Below, in pieces: positions 51,815 to 60,525 of a stretch of DNA of 64,000 nucleotides (position 1 is the first letter of the stretch; each line of letters starts with the position of its first letter). The translations under genes were made by a program, and so were the position numbers. The stretch covers positions 744,001 through 808,000 of the forward strand of contig NZ_CP015596.1 in assembly GCF_001644575.1 (NCBI RefSeq). The letters run 5' to 3'. The notes under the pieces were generated by a model. That model was not told where the DNA came from, did not search any database, and saw only the letters and a list, made by a program, of their open reading frames with translations. The stretch is from Mycobacterium adipatum (GTDB taxonomy: Bacteria; Actinomycetota; Actinomycetes; Mycobacteriales; Mycobacteriaceae).

Positions 51815-52846
51815 TCAGCTGAACCGGACGGTCAACGTCGCGAGACCGAAAATCTTGCGGCCCTGCGATTTCGCGCCGACGATGACGACGCCGGAGCGGG
51901 TCTCGGGATCCAGCGACTTGATGCGGCCGCTGTACTCGATATCCGCTCCGCCGTCGGCGGGAACGATCGCGGGCTGCGACAGCCGCACCGCGTAGCGGGT
52001 CACCGATCCCGGGTCGTCGGTCCAGGACGTGCCGAAGCTCGCGCCCAGGCCCATCGTCAGCATGCCGTGCGCCAAGACGTCTTCCTGCCCGGCCAGCTTG
52101 GCGACGTTGTCGTCCCAATGCAGCGGGTTGGCATCACCGGCCACCCCGGCATAGTTCACCAGATCCCCGCGGGAGAGCCGGGTGTGGTGCACCGGTAGCT
52201 CGTCTCCGACGTTCAGCCCGTCGAACGAGGGCGACGCGGGGGTGCGCGTTGCGCCGGCGTCCGCGATGCGCTGGGCCACCTCCGGCCGGACCGTCTTCTG
52301 GTAGCCCGTGCCGGTGTCCTCGGCGCCGAGCATGTTGATGCCGTGCATCATCACGCCCGCCACCGCCGGGCGGATCGCCGGGTCGACGTCGTCACTGCCG
52401 ACGCCGACGACGGTGGTGTGCAGGGTGTGCACCACTTCGCCGGCGGTGTCGGTGAAGGTGTTGGTGACGGTGATCAGATCCCGCCCGGCGATCCTGCGCA
52501 CCGAGGTCAGTTCGACGTCGATGGTCAGTTCGTCACCCTCGACGATCGGGCGGTGCTGCTCGAAGACCTCTTCGGTCTGCAGGTACATGTCGTAGCCGAC
52601 CACCACCTGCTCGAACATCCGCTGGTTACACGCCATGGCCGGCGCCGACGTGAACGTCAGCGGGGCCACCAGGCCGGTGTAGCCGAGCTTCTGCGCGGCA
52701 GCGATGTTCCAGTGGGCGGGGTGCTTGTCCTGCACGGCCCGAGCGAACTCGCGGATCTTCTCGCGTCCCACCAGGTAGGTGTCTTCCATCTGGTACCAGT
52801 GGCCGACCCGATCTTCGAGTGTCGACGTTTCTGCTGCTGCGGTCAT
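51815..52846 (-). CDS. Fused HadA/HadB-type (3R)-hydroxyacyl dehydratase
   Basis: A protein of about 343 residues with two hot-dog domains. The N-terminal half (about 15-160: GHWYQMEDTYLVGREKIREFA, HPAHWNIAAAQKLGYTGLVAPLTF) matches HadA/HadC. The C-terminal half (about 200-335: YAGVAGDANPLHWDDNVAKLAG, HGMLTMGLGASF) carries the MaoC catalytic Asp/His motif of HadB. FAS-II in mycobacteria uses HadAB and HadBC heterodimers; here both subunits lie in one chain. Start chosen among MSTVMT positions, with some uncertainty. Confidence 0.8.
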   Translation of the reverse strand: MTAAAETSTLEDRVGHWYQMEDTYLVGREKIREFARAVQDKHPAHWNIAAAQKLGYTGLVAPLTFTSAPAMACNQRMFEQVVVGYDMYLQTEEVFEQHRPIVEGDELTIDVELTSVRRIAGRDLITVTNTFTDTAGEVVHTLHTTVVGVGSDDVDPAIRPAVAGVMMHGINMLGAEDTGTGYQKTVRPEVAQRIADAGATRTPASPSFDGLNVGDELPVHHTRLSRGDLVNYAGVAGDANPLHWDDNVAKLAGQEDVLAHGMLTMGLGASFGTSWTDDPGSVTRYAVRLSQPAIVPADGGADIEYSGRIKSLDPETRSGVVIVGAKSQGRKIFGLATLTVRFS

Positions 52847-52936
52847 GACTGTGCTCAACTCTTCTGTCTGCTCGTTGGCTGAGGCCGATACAGCAGATTA
52901 ACGCGCTGTGCTCTGCAGCAAAAAACGGCGACGGCC

Positions 52937-53329
52937 CTAGGGTGCCGGAATGCGCGGGTCGACGGTGTAGCGCCCGCCGGGGTCCTGGCAGAAGAACAGC
53001 CCGCAGTTGAACGGCGGTCGCGTCAGATTCTCCAGCGGGATCTCCGCCGGCGGCAGGGCGCCTTCCCAGACGGATTCGGCCACGTTGCCGCCCGGCTCCC
53101 CGTACACCCACCAGTAGGTGTGGCAGGTGTTCCAGTCCCAGTTGGGGCGGCCGGGACCGGACCCCGCAAAGCCCTGGTGCTGGCCCGGACACCAGGTGAA
53201 GGGCCCGGTCGCGCGGCCCGGTTCGGCGTGGGCGGTGGCCGGTGTGAGAACCAGGCCGGTCAGTGCGGCGGTGCCGGCCAACAGGGCGGCGGCCGCGGTG
53301 CGCTTGATGCTGTGCGGGGTGGAGTTCAT
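52937..53329 (-). CDS. Secreted Cys-containing protein
   Basis: A 130-residue precursor with a signal peptide (about 1-35, ending ATAHAEP). The mature protein is rich in Trp, Gly and Pro and has four cysteines (FTWCPGQHQGF, WNTCHTYWW, FNCGLFFCQD), probably forming disulfides. This FTWCPGQ plan is frequent in actinobacterial secreted proteins. The function is unknown. It lies downstream of the hydrolase gene on the same strand. Confidence 0.68.
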   Translation of the reverse strand: MNSTPHSIKRTAAAALLAGTAALTGLVLTPATAHAEPGRATGPFTWCPGQHQGFAGSGPGRPNWDWNTCHTYWWVYGEPGGNVAESVWEGALPPAEIPLENLTRPPFNCGLFFCQDPGGRYTVDPRIPAP

Positions 53330-53341
53330 GGCGCAAGTCGA

Positions 53342-54211
53342 CTACGGCCGAGTGGCTACCGGTCCCAAACTCGGATCGCTGCCGAACGACCCCACGAACT
53401 CCCGCAGCGCCCGGACCATGGCCTCCGGTTGGTCCTCCGGGATCAGCGTCCACGAATCCTCGACGATCACCTTGGTGGCGTCGGGGTACAGCTCGACCAG
53501 CCGGTCGGCGTGCGCCAACGGCATCATCCGGTCCTCGCGTGCCCAGATGACCAGCACCGGTCGGGTGAAGCCGCGCATCCGCTCGGACAGCTCGAGCAGC
53601 CGGCGCCGGGACGGCGCGCCGGTGACGAACTTGACCAGATCGCGACGCACCGCACGATTCTCGGCGGCGGGGGCGAACCAGGTGTCGAACAAGGCATCGG
53701 GAAGCCCGTACTTGGTCAGCGCCCCGTAGGCGCGATTGCTGTGCCGAAAGAACCGGGTGCCCAGCAGTTTGGTGATCACCCATCCGCCGCCGGGCAGCCG
53801 GCACAGCAGGGCGGCCGGGCGGGCAGGCTTGGGTGGGTAGTTGTCGAACGCGGTGCACGACGCCAGCACCAGCCGGCCCAGCCGCGCGTCTCTGCCGTCG
53901 GCGATCATGAATTGACCGCCGCCCCAGTCGTTGAGTACCAGGGTGACGTCCTCCAGGTCGAGTGCGTCCAGGAAGTCGGCCAGAATCCCGGCGACCCCCT
54001 GCTCGGTCAGGTCGGCGTCCGGGCGCATCGGCTCGGTGTGGGCCCCCATCGGCAATGTCGGTGTGATGCACCGGTATCCGGATAGCTGCGGGATGACCTT
54101 GCGCCACTGACTGCCGTCCATCAGCAGGCCGTGGCCGAACACCAGGACGGGCCCGTCGCCGCCGGTGTCCTCGTAGGAGATGCGCCCCGCGGGTACGTCG
54201 ACGGTGAGCAT
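53342..54211 (-). CDS. Alpha/beta hydrolase with an Asp nucleophile
   Basis: A 289-residue hydrolase. FGHGLLMDG is the oxyanion motif; LVLNDWGGGQFMIAD places Asp in the nucleophile elbow, as in haloalkane dehalogenases and epoxide hydrolases. The expected late His near LVELYPDATKVIVEDSWTLI is Trp/Thr instead, so activity is in doubt. AGGAGG lies seven bases before the ATG. Divergent from a TetR gene with a palindromic site between them. Confidence 0.78.
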   Translation of the reverse strand: MLTVDVPAGRISYEDTGGDGPVLVFGHGLLMDGSQWRKVIPQLSGYRCITPTLPMGAHTEPMRPDADLTEQGVAGILADFLDALDLEDVTLVLNDWGGGQFMIADGRDARLGRLVLASCTAFDNYPPKPARPAALLCRLPGGGWVITKLLGTRFFRHSNRAYGALTKYGLPDALFDTWFAPAAENRAVRRDLVKFVTGAPSRRRLLELSERMRGFTRPVLVIWAREDRMMPLAHADRLVELYPDATKVIVEDSWTLIPEDQPEAMVRALREFVGSFGSDPSLGPVATRP

Positions 54212-54223
54212 CCGACCTCCTAG

Positions 54224-54237
54224 ATAGATCGTTCTAT
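54224..54237. promoter_or_regulatory. TetR operator candidate (hydrolase/tetR)
   Basis: ATAGATCGTTCTAT (54224-54237) has perfect 5-bp arms (ATAGA/TCTAT) around TCGT. It sits 13 bp from the hydrolase start and 50 bp from the tetR start, the usual position of a shared operator. Confidence 0.55.
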
Positions 54238-54286
54238 TGGGGCTAACGATATGCTGAGGTTCGCACACGCGCAAGGAGGACCTGTC

Positions 54287-54877
54287 ATGGCGGAGCCCGG
54301 CACCCGGGATCGGATCCTGGACGCGACGGCCGAGCTCTACCGGCATCAGGGGATGGCGGCCACCGGCCTCAAACAGATCTCCGCGGCGGCCAGGGCGCCC
54401 TTCGGGTCGATCTATCACCACTTCCCCGGGGGCAAGGAAGCGATCACCGCCGAGGTGATCCGATGCGAAGGGGTCCGGTACGGCGCGTTTGTGGGAGCGC
54501 AGTTGGCCGGCACCGACCCCGCCACCGGCATCCCGCAACTCTTCGAGAATGCCGGCGCGCTGATGGCGTCGCAGGACTATCGCGAGGCCTGCTCGATCGA
54601 GACCATCGCCCTGGAAGTGGCCAGCACGAATGAGGCGCTGCGCCAGGAATCCGCGGCGGTCTTTGAAAGTTGGCTGGCCGGGCTCGCGGCATGGTTCGGG
54701 CAGCTCGACATCACCGAGGAACAGTGCCGGCAGCTCGCCGTGATCACCCTGACCGCGCTGGAAGGGGCCTTCGTGCTGTGTCGCACGCTGCGCTCGGTGG
54801 AACCGATCGTGATCGCCGGACGCGGCGTGCAGGCCGCCGTGTCGGCGATCATCGCCGATGGCGCCGCCACGGGGTAG
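54287..54877 (+). CDS. TetR-family transcriptional regulator
   Basis: A 196-residue regulator. The HTH (about 6-55) reads TRDRILDATAELYRHQGMAA and ISAAARAPFGSIYHHFPGGK. The C-terminal domain matches the LmrA/YxaF-type (TetR_C_LmrA) pattern (FENAGALMASQDYREACSI). ATG 54287 has AAGGAGG nine bases upstream. The gene is divergent from the hydrolase gene, its likely target. Confidence 0.87.
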   Translation: MAEPGTRDRILDATAELYRHQGMAATGLKQISAAARAPFGSIYHHFPGGKEAITAEVIRCEGVRYGAFVGAQLAGTDPATGIPQLFENAGALMASQDYREACSIETIALEVASTNEALRQESAAVFESWLAGLAAWFGQLDITEEQCRQLAVITLTALEGAFVLCRTLRSVEPIVIAGRGVQAAVSAIIADGAATG

Positions 54878-54906
54878 CAGCACCGACGCGTGCCCGCGGT
54901 GAAGAC

Positions 54907-55509
54907 CTAGGTGCGCGGTGCGATCGTCAAAGGCGAATTCGCCGTGTCAAGGTGCTCGAAGACGCGATCCAGCGAGCGGGCGACAGTCGGCTCGTCGCCG
55001 GCGGCCCAGCGCCGCCACGCGAGATCGAGCCCGGCAAGCGCGGTGGTGACGACCGCGCGGGCGGCCTCCGGTGCGTCCATGCGTCCCGCCAGAACCGGGG
55101 TCAGCGCATCCTCGAGAGCGAAACGCCGCTGCGCCATCCGGGTGCGCAGCGACACGGTGGAGTTGATCATCAGCGCGCGGGAGCGTTCCAGGTCGGAGTG
55201 TTCGCCCTGCTCGGCGATGGCGTCCTTGAAGGCGCGCAGCAACAGCTGCCAGGGGGTTTCGCCATCGAGTGGGGGCAGGCTCTGCAGGTGTGCCGCATAG
55301 TCGATCGACGATGCCTCGACGGCGGCCAGAACGGCGTCTTCCTTGGACCCGAAGTACCGGAAGAACGTGGCCCGCGAGATGCCGACCTGGCCGGCGGCCT
55401 CCTCAACGGTCACCGCGTCGAAGCCGCGCGCGGCGAACAGATCGCTCATGGCCTGGGCGATCTCGGTGCGCAATGCGAGTCGTGCCCGCTCACGTACTCC
55501 TACCGCCAT
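54907..55509 (-). CDS. TetR-family transcriptional regulator
   Basis: A 200-residue regulator. The HTH (about 8-55) reads ARLALRTEIAQAMSDLFAAR and AAGQVGISRATFFRYFGSKE. Of the starts available I use the ATG at 55509, since the upstream frame overlaps the divergent control region. The MFS gene opposite and the operator at 55568 suggest a drug-efflux control pair. Confidence 0.85.
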   Translation of the reverse strand: MAVGVRERARLALRTEIAQAMSDLFAARGFDAVTVEEAAGQVGISRATFFRYFGSKEDAVLAAVEASSIDYAAHLQSLPPLDGETPWQLLLRAFKDAIAEQGEHSDLERSRALMINSTVSLRTRMAQRRFALEDALTPVLAGRMDAPEAARAVVTTALAGLDLAWRRWAAGDEPTVARSLDRVFEHLDTANSPLTIAPRT

Positions 55510-55567
55510 CGCCTCAGGATAGCCGAATGCGACTCTGGGTGTCAGAAGCGATACATCGACTTCATTT

Positions 55568-55582
55568 TGATACTGAGTCTCA
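55568..55582. promoter_or_regulatory. TetR operator candidate (tetR/MFS)
   Basis: TGATACTGAGTCTCA is an imperfect 15-bp palindrome with six of seven base pairs matched around a central G. This is close to the TGAGACTNAGTCTCA form seen for several TetR repressors. It lies between the divergent tetR (55509) and MFS (55623) starts. Confidence 0.6.
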
Positions 55583-55622
55583 TTGGCCGGTACGGTGGGC
55601 GAGAACAGACGAAGGGTGGTTG

Positions 55623-57050
55623 ATGACAGTCGAAACCCGGACGGCGCTCGATCGGTCGGCCGGCCCATCGGAGCGTCGTGTGCACACCGGCGCCGTGGTG
55701 TCGGTGCTGGCCTTCGCCGGCATGTGTGCCGCGTTCACCCAGACCATCCTCATCCCCATCCAGGGTGAACTGCCGCAGCTGCTGAACACGTCCGCCTCGA
55801 ACACGGCGTGGGTCATCACCATCACGTTGCTGGTGGCCGCGATCTGCACCCCGATCTCCGGCAAGTTGGGCGACATGTACGGCAAACGCCGTGTCGCGCT
55901 GATCCTGCTCGCGGTGTTGATGCTCGGTTCCGCGGTGGCCGCGTTGTCGCCGACGGTGCTGCCGCTGATCATCGGACGCGGCCTGCAGGGGGTGGGGATG
56001 GGGGTCATCCCATTGGGCATCGCCATCCTTCGCGACACTCTTCCGGCGGACCGCCTGGGCTCGGCCATCGCCTTGGTCAGCGCGACGCTGGGCGTCGGCG
56101 GCGCGCTCGGACTGCCGGTCAGTGCCCTCGTCAGTGAGCATTTCGACTGGCACGTGCTGTTCTGGGTGGCGGCGGGCCTGGGCGCCACCGCGTTCGCCTT
56201 GATGGCCAGCTTCGTGCCGGAGAGCGCGCTGCGCGTCGGCGGCCGCGTGGACAAGGCCGGCATCGCCGGCCTGGCCGTCGGCTTGTCGGGTGTCCTGCTG
56301 GCGATCTCGCGGGGCAACGACTGGGGGTGGACGTCGACCCGCACGCTGGGTTTCCTGGTCGGCGGCACCGTGGTGCTGTTGGCATGGGGCTGGCTGGAAT
56401 TGCGCCGCCGTGAGCCGCTGGTCGATCTGCGGGTCAGCGCCCGTGGTCCGGTGCTCTTGACCAACCTGGCCTCGATCGCGATGGGGTTCGCGCTGTTCTC
56501 ATCGCAGATCGCCTTTCCGCAGCTGCTCGAACTTCCCAGCGCGGCAGGCGGACTGGGCATGCCGCTGCTGCAAGCCAGCCTGTTCCTGATGCCCGCGGGT
56601 TTGGCGATGCTGGTGATGTCGCCGGTGGCCGGTCGGCTGGAACGACGATGGGGACCCAAACCGCTGTTGATCGCCGGTGCCGCGATCATGGGAAGCGGCT
56701 ATGTCGTGGCGTTGCTGTCCGAATTGCGCGCCGGGCACATCCTGGTCATCAACATCCTGATCGGGATCGGCATCGGACTCGGTTACGCCGCGATGCCCAC
56801 GCTGATCATGCGGGCCGTTCCGGCCTCGGAGACCGGGGCCGCCAACGGTCTCAACACGCTGATGCGATCGCTGGGAACGGCCACCGCGGCGGCGGTCATC
56901 GCCGCGGTGCTGACCCGATCCACGGTGCAGGTGGGTGGAATGCCCGTTCCGAGCACCGACGGATTCCACGCGGCGTTCCTGTTCGGTCTCGGTGCCGCGG
57001 CGCTGTGCACCGTCATCGCCGTCTTCATCCCCCGTTCGCCTTTGAGATGA
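55623..57050 (+). CDS. MFS drug transporter (DHA2, EmrB/QacA type)
   Basis: A 475-residue membrane protein of about 14 helices. Loop motifs GKLGDMYGKRRVALI, GRGLQGVGMGVIPLGIAI (motif C region of antiporters) and RLERRWGPKPLL are present. The family extrudes hydrophobic drugs and lipids against protons. Divergent TetR and a palindromic operator imply inducible efflux. The 3' end overlaps the convergent glycoside hydrolase by 26 bp. Confidence 0.85.
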   Translation: MTVETRTALDRSAGPSERRVHTGAVVSVLAFAGMCAAFTQTILIPIQGELPQLLNTSASNTAWVITITLLVAAICTPISGKLGDMYGKRRVALILLAVLMLGSAVAALSPTVLPLIIGRGLQGVGMGVIPLGIAILRDTLPADRLGSAIALVSATLGVGGALGLPVSALVSEHFDWHVLFWVAAGLGATAFALMASFVPESALRVGGRVDKAGIAGLAVGLSGVLLAISRGNDWGWTSTRTLGFLVGGTVVLLAWGWLELRRREPLVDLRVSARGPVLLTNLASIAMGFALFSSQIAFPQLLELPSAAGGLGMPLLQASLFLMPAGLAMLVMSPVAGRLERRWGPKPLLIAGAAIMGSGYVVALLSELRAGHILVINILIGIGIGLGYAAMPTLIMRAVPASETGAANGLNTLMRSLGTATAAAVIAAVLTRSTVQVGGMPVPSTDGFHAAFLFGLGAAALCTVIAVFIPRSPLR

Positions 57051-58158
57051 CCTCCCCGCCGGGTGGGTGTGCGGCGATCCAGGCCCGGATCGCCTCCACC
57101 GCTGGTTTGGCGACCCAATTCCGGTCGAACACTCCCCACGGTGTCTCGTTCGGCCGATCGACCAGTGAGTAGATGAACATCGGGCCGACCCCATCCAGGG
57201 TGGACCAGGTGGTGGCGAAATCGGTGATCCAGGCGGCCTGGGTCGCCCCGCTGACCGATGAGGTCGGTATGCCGTATTCCGTTGTCCAGATCTTCTTCTC
57301 GCCGTCACCCGCGCCGGCCATCAGCTGGCGCAGCGACAGCAGCTGCCGGTAAGGGGTGTTGGCGTACGGCGCGCCCGCCGAGAAACTGCTGGACGAGTTG
57401 TAGGGGTGGAACGACAACGCGTCGAAATATCCCTGGGCACCGGACGCGTACATCTGGGTCAGATAGGTGACCGGATTGATCGTCCAGGTCCCGAACGTGA
57501 GACCGGCGCCCAACACGCCGCCGACCACCGTCGCGGTGGGTTCCACGGCCTTGATGGCGGTGTAGGCCGCTTTGAGCAATGCGGTGTACCCCGCGACGTT
57601 CGGCTGCGGAGACCAACCGATATTGGCGTTGGGCTCGTTCCATATCTCGTAGGCCGCGATCCGGGGTCGTGCGCTGCCGGATCCGTAGCGCTGGGCCAGT
57701 CGGGCCATGAAGTCGGCGTAGGTCCCCGGGTCGTCGGGTGCCGCGTTGGGCAGCCAGAATCCGTTGCGTGAGGCCCAGATCGGGGTGCTGGTGACGGCGC
57801 CGACGACGGCGATGCCCTTGTCGGCGGCGGCGTCCAGGATCCGGTCGGCGATCGTCCAGTTGGGCGCACCCCTGGACGCCTCGATGGCCCGCCAGGGCAG
57901 GAAGATCCGGATCTGCCGCACCCCCATCTCTTCGAAGGCCTGCATGGCCGTGGCCAATTCGTCGACGGTCATGAAGTACAGATTCGATTCGGCCATCCCC
58001 AAGGACGCCGACGACGTGTTGATGGATGTGGGCGGGGCGGCCACCGCCGGCACCGTCAGCGGAAAGAGAAGCTGCGCGGACAGCACACACAGCGCGGCCG
58101 CGATGGCCGCGCCGGCCCGCGCCCAGCGGGCGAGGATGCGTGACAAGGGGGCGGACAT
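57025..58158 (-). CDS. Secreted cellulase-like glycoside hydrolase (GH5/GH39 clan A type)
   Basis: A 377-residue precursor. A signal peptide (about 14-40, ending PAVAAP) is followed by a TIM-barrel of clan GH-A. RIFLPWRAIEASRGAPNW, AAYEIWNEPNANIGW (acid/base Glu) and IWTTEYGIPTSS (nucleophile Glu) supply both catalytic carboxylates. The family includes cellulases, xylosidases and mycobacterial wall-active enzymes. Substrate unknown. ATG 58158 chosen for the signal peptide. Confidence 0.83.
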   Translation of the reverse strand: MSAPLSRILARWARAGAAIAAALCVLSAQLLFPLTVPAVAAPPTSINTSSASLGMAESNLYFMTVDELATAMQAFEEMGVRQIRIFLPWRAIEASRGAPNWTIADRILDAAADKGIAVVGAVTSTPIWASRNGFWLPNAAPDDPGTYADFMARLAQRYGSGSARPRIAAYEIWNEPNANIGWSPQPNVAGYTALLKAAYTAIKAVEPTATVVGGVLGAGLTFGTWTINPVTYLTQMYASGAQGYFDALSFHPYNSSSSFSAGAPYANTPYRQLLSLRQLMAGAGDGEKKIWTTEYGIPTSSVSGATQAAWITDFATTWSTLDGVGPMFIYSLVDRPNETPWGVFDRNWVAKPAVEAIRAWIAAHPPGGEVISKANGG

Positions 58159-58609
58159 CACGGCCTTTCTGGCGGTCCGATGCTGAGCAACATGTGACGC
58201 GCTCAATGTAGGCACGGGAACGGCGTTGCCGCACGGCAAGATTCGCCAAGACACTGCCCGGAATCGGCGTTGCTACGCCGTGCTCGCCCGGGGGTGAGCC
58301 GGCAACGCCGTGCCGCAGCAGGCCGGTCGCAGCAAACACCTCCGGGGTCGCTGGCGGCGGCGTCGGTGTGCCCGTTCGGGCGGCGGCCACATTGTTTGCC
58401 CCCGTAAACGTTCCTTCCGCAAGGAATTTGCCGGAGGGTAAAAATGTGCGCAGGTGGCCGCGGGTAACGGCGCGTGCCACCCGCGCCGTTGTTGCGCGAG
58501 CCGGATGGACGGTGCGGAAAATGGCCCGGATGGCGATCCGGTGGGGCGCGGAAACGTCATCCAAATGTGATGGCCCCGAGTGCTTTCCGAGACCGCGGCG
58601 GGGCAGGAC
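58159..58609. other. Intergenic region with inverted repeats
   Basis: 451 bp with no convincing gene. It includes several short dyads: TTGCCGCACGGCAA (58226-58239), CGGCGT/ACGCCG arms (58265-58280), a copy of the 11-mer in reverse (58300-58310) and TTCCTT/AAGGAA (58411-58426). They probably belong to the control region of the glycoside hydrolase. Confidence 0.45.
58221..58310. repeat. Repeated 11-mer CGGCGTTGCCG upstream of the glycoside hydrolase
   Basis: CGGCGTTGCCG lies at 58221-58231, a variant CGGCGTTGCTA at 58265-58275 and the exact reverse complement CGGCAACGCCG at 58300-58310. Three copies at about 44 and 35 bp spacing upstream of one start suggest cooperative binding of a regulator. 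A chance origin in GC-rich DNA is possible. Confidence 0.4.
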
Positions 58610-59644
58610 TCAGCTGCCGAGCCAGGCCTTTGCCGGCGCGCAGGTGAGTCCGACATCTTTGAGGGTGAGGATGCCGGCGGGCGCGCCGACGACATCGATG
58701 ACGGCATTGACCGCAGGCATCGCGGTCATGGTGTCCCACTCGTGGTTGCCCCACGACTCGGGCGCCACGAACCGGATCCGGGTGCGCACTTCGGGTTCCC
58801 CGTGGATCACGATGTTGTAGTGGTCCTTGTCCAGGTCCCAGTCGGCATTGAGCTTCGTGGTCAGGTGCCAGACGACGGCAGTGCGCAGAATGGTCTTGCC
58901 GCCCAGGGTCGCGCTCCATCCGCCGCGCAGTGCGGCGATGGTGTCTTTCTCGATGCGCATCCAGCCGAGGTCGACGGTTTCGGCGGCGGTGGCGAACTCG
59001 ATATCGAAGTCGATGCTGTCGAACTCGTCGAAACCCAGTGCGACGCCCATCCGTTCGACCGAGTCGCGGAAGCTGATCATGCCGAGCTTGGCGATCTCGA
59101 TGACATCCGGGGAGGCCTCGCGCTTGGAGATACCGAGCATCTCCCACGTCTCGACCGATTCGTACACCGAGACGTCCGCCGCCTCGACGATCGTTATCGA
59201 CTGCACATCGCGGCAGACCGCGGTGAGGGCTGTGGTGATCGAGTTGGCCCAGCCCGGATGGATCCCGGTGATGTAGAGCGAGCTGTTGCCGCGCGCGCAT
59301 GCGGCCGCGAGCGCCTCGCGGGTCTGGCCCGCGACGCCGCCGACATTGAGGAACAGGTTGGTGCTCAGGACGTTGAGGCCGCTCTCCAATAGCTTCACGA
59401 CGTGGTCGAGGTCGGCCATGAACGGGGTGTAGAGCACGGCGTCGGCGCCCAGGGCGATCAGCGCGTCGATGTCGGTGGTGGCGGCGATCCCGGTGTCCGG
59501 ACGGCCGCACAACTGGCCGGCGTCGACACCGGCCTTCTGCTCGGAGTAGGCATACACGCCGGCGAGCTCAAGGCGGGGATCGTCGAGAATGCCACGCAGG
59601 CTTAGCTTTCCGACCTTTCCGGTGGTCCACTGGATGACGCGCAC
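58610..59644 (-). CDS. DapB-like NAD(P)H-dependent oxidoreductase
   Basis: A 344-residue Rossmann protein. RVIQWTTGKVGKLSLRGIL is the N-terminal cofactor motif, GADAVLYTPF the second strand, and LNVLSTNLFLNV the region that in dihydrodipicolinate reductase leads to the active site. GIHPGWANSITTAL is characteristic of the 2,4-diaminopentanoate-dehydrogenase-like group in actinobacteria. GTG at 59644 is chosen. It is divergent from a TetR gene; the substrate is unknown. Confidence 0.75.
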   Translation of the reverse strand: MRVIQWTTGKVGKLSLRGILDDPRLELAGVYAYSEQKAGVDAGQLCGRPDTGIAATTDIDALIALGADAVLYTPFMADLDHVVKLLESGLNVLSTNLFLNVGGVAGQTREALAAACARGNSSLYITGIHPGWANSITTALTAVCRDVQSITIVEAADVSVYESVETWEMLGISKREASPDVIEIAKLGMISFRDSVERMGVALGFDEFDSIDFDIEFATAAETVDLGWMRIEKDTIAALRGGWSATLGGKTILRTAVVWHLTTKLNADWDLDKDHYNIVIHGEPEVRTRIRFVAPESWGNHEWDTMTAMPAVNAVIDVVGAPAGILTLKDVGLTCAPAKAWLGS

Positions 59645-59670
59645 GGCCGAGCCCCTCTGTTCGAGCAATA

Positions 59671-59690
59671 TTTTTCACGTTCGTGGAAAA
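59671..59690. promoter_or_regulatory. TetR operator candidate (DapB-like/tetR)
   Basis: TTTTTCACGTTCGTGGAAAA (59671-59690) is an inverted repeat with one bulged base. A related half-site TTCGTGAAA occurs again about 30 bp downstream, next to the tetR start at 59722. Both lie between the divergent starts. Confidence 0.5.
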
Positions 59691-59721
59691 TTAACATGGC
59701 AACAGCCGCTATGTTCGTGAA

Positions 59722-60399
59722 ATGGCGACGGGCGGTCCGAAAGAGTCAGCGGGAGCGCTGCGTCGTCGGCGCGGACGCCCGCCCCGTATCGACCGGGCCC
59801 GCATCGTGGAGGCGGCCCGGGCCATCGCGCCACAGGATCTGACCATGCAGGCGGTCGCGGACGCCCTCGGCGTGGACCGCAGCTCGCTGAACTACTACGT
59901 CGGTGACCGCGTCGGGCTGCTCGAGCTGATCGTGACCGACCTGTTCGAAGCGGAGCTGCGGGACTTCGTGCTACCCGACGACGCCGCGTGGGCCGACGTG
60001 CTGCGTGCCTACGGCAAGGCCGTGCACCGGGGCGTCGTGCACCTGCAGGCGACCGCCACGCATGTCCAGCTGCGCGGGACATACAGCCTGGCGCTGGCCG
60101 AACGGGTGCTGGGAGCGCTGACGGCGGCCGGCTTCACCGTCGCCGAGGGCGGGCACATCCTGTCGCTGGTGTCCGGGGTGGCCTACACCGCCGCGCGCGA
60201 TCTCTTGGGCGGAGATCAGTCCAGGAGTCAGCACACCTCCGAGGTGACCCGGATCCTCGCTGACGCGCCGGCCGGTCAGTTCGCGCTGCTCGGAGAGGTC
60301 ATCGCCGACCGCGCCGTCGCGGGCACCGCCGATGATTTCGACTTCAGTCTCGACGTGGTGATCGACGGGTTGCGACTACGGCTCGACCGCAAAGGCTGA
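59722..60399 (+). CDS. TetR-family transcriptional regulator
   Basis: A 225-residue regulator. A basic N-terminal arm (LRRRRGRPPRIDRARI) precedes the HTH (about 20-70: RIVEAARAIAPQDLT, VADALGVDRSSLNYYVG). The C-terminal domain is of TetR_C type. Divergent from the DapB-like gene with the operator in between. Confidence 0.86.
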   Translation: MATGGPKESAGALRRRRGRPPRIDRARIVEAARAIAPQDLTMQAVADALGVDRSSLNYYVGDRVGLLELIVTDLFEAELRDFVLPDDAAWADVLRAYGKAVHRGVVHLQATATHVQLRGTYSLALAERVLGALTAAGFTVAEGGHILSLVSGVAYTAARDLLGGDQSRSQHTSEVTRILADAPAGQFALLGEVIADRAVAGTADDFDFSLDVVIDGLRLRLDRKG

Positions 60400-60525
60400 G
60401 GTGTTGCTGGCTGGCCATGACCCGGTGACCGGCCGCTCGAAAGGTGTTTGCCCAGCACATTTCGGGGCGGTGACCTGCCGTTTCGCGATTGGCGTTGCAC
60501 ATTGAGGCGCACTAACTTTCCTAGG

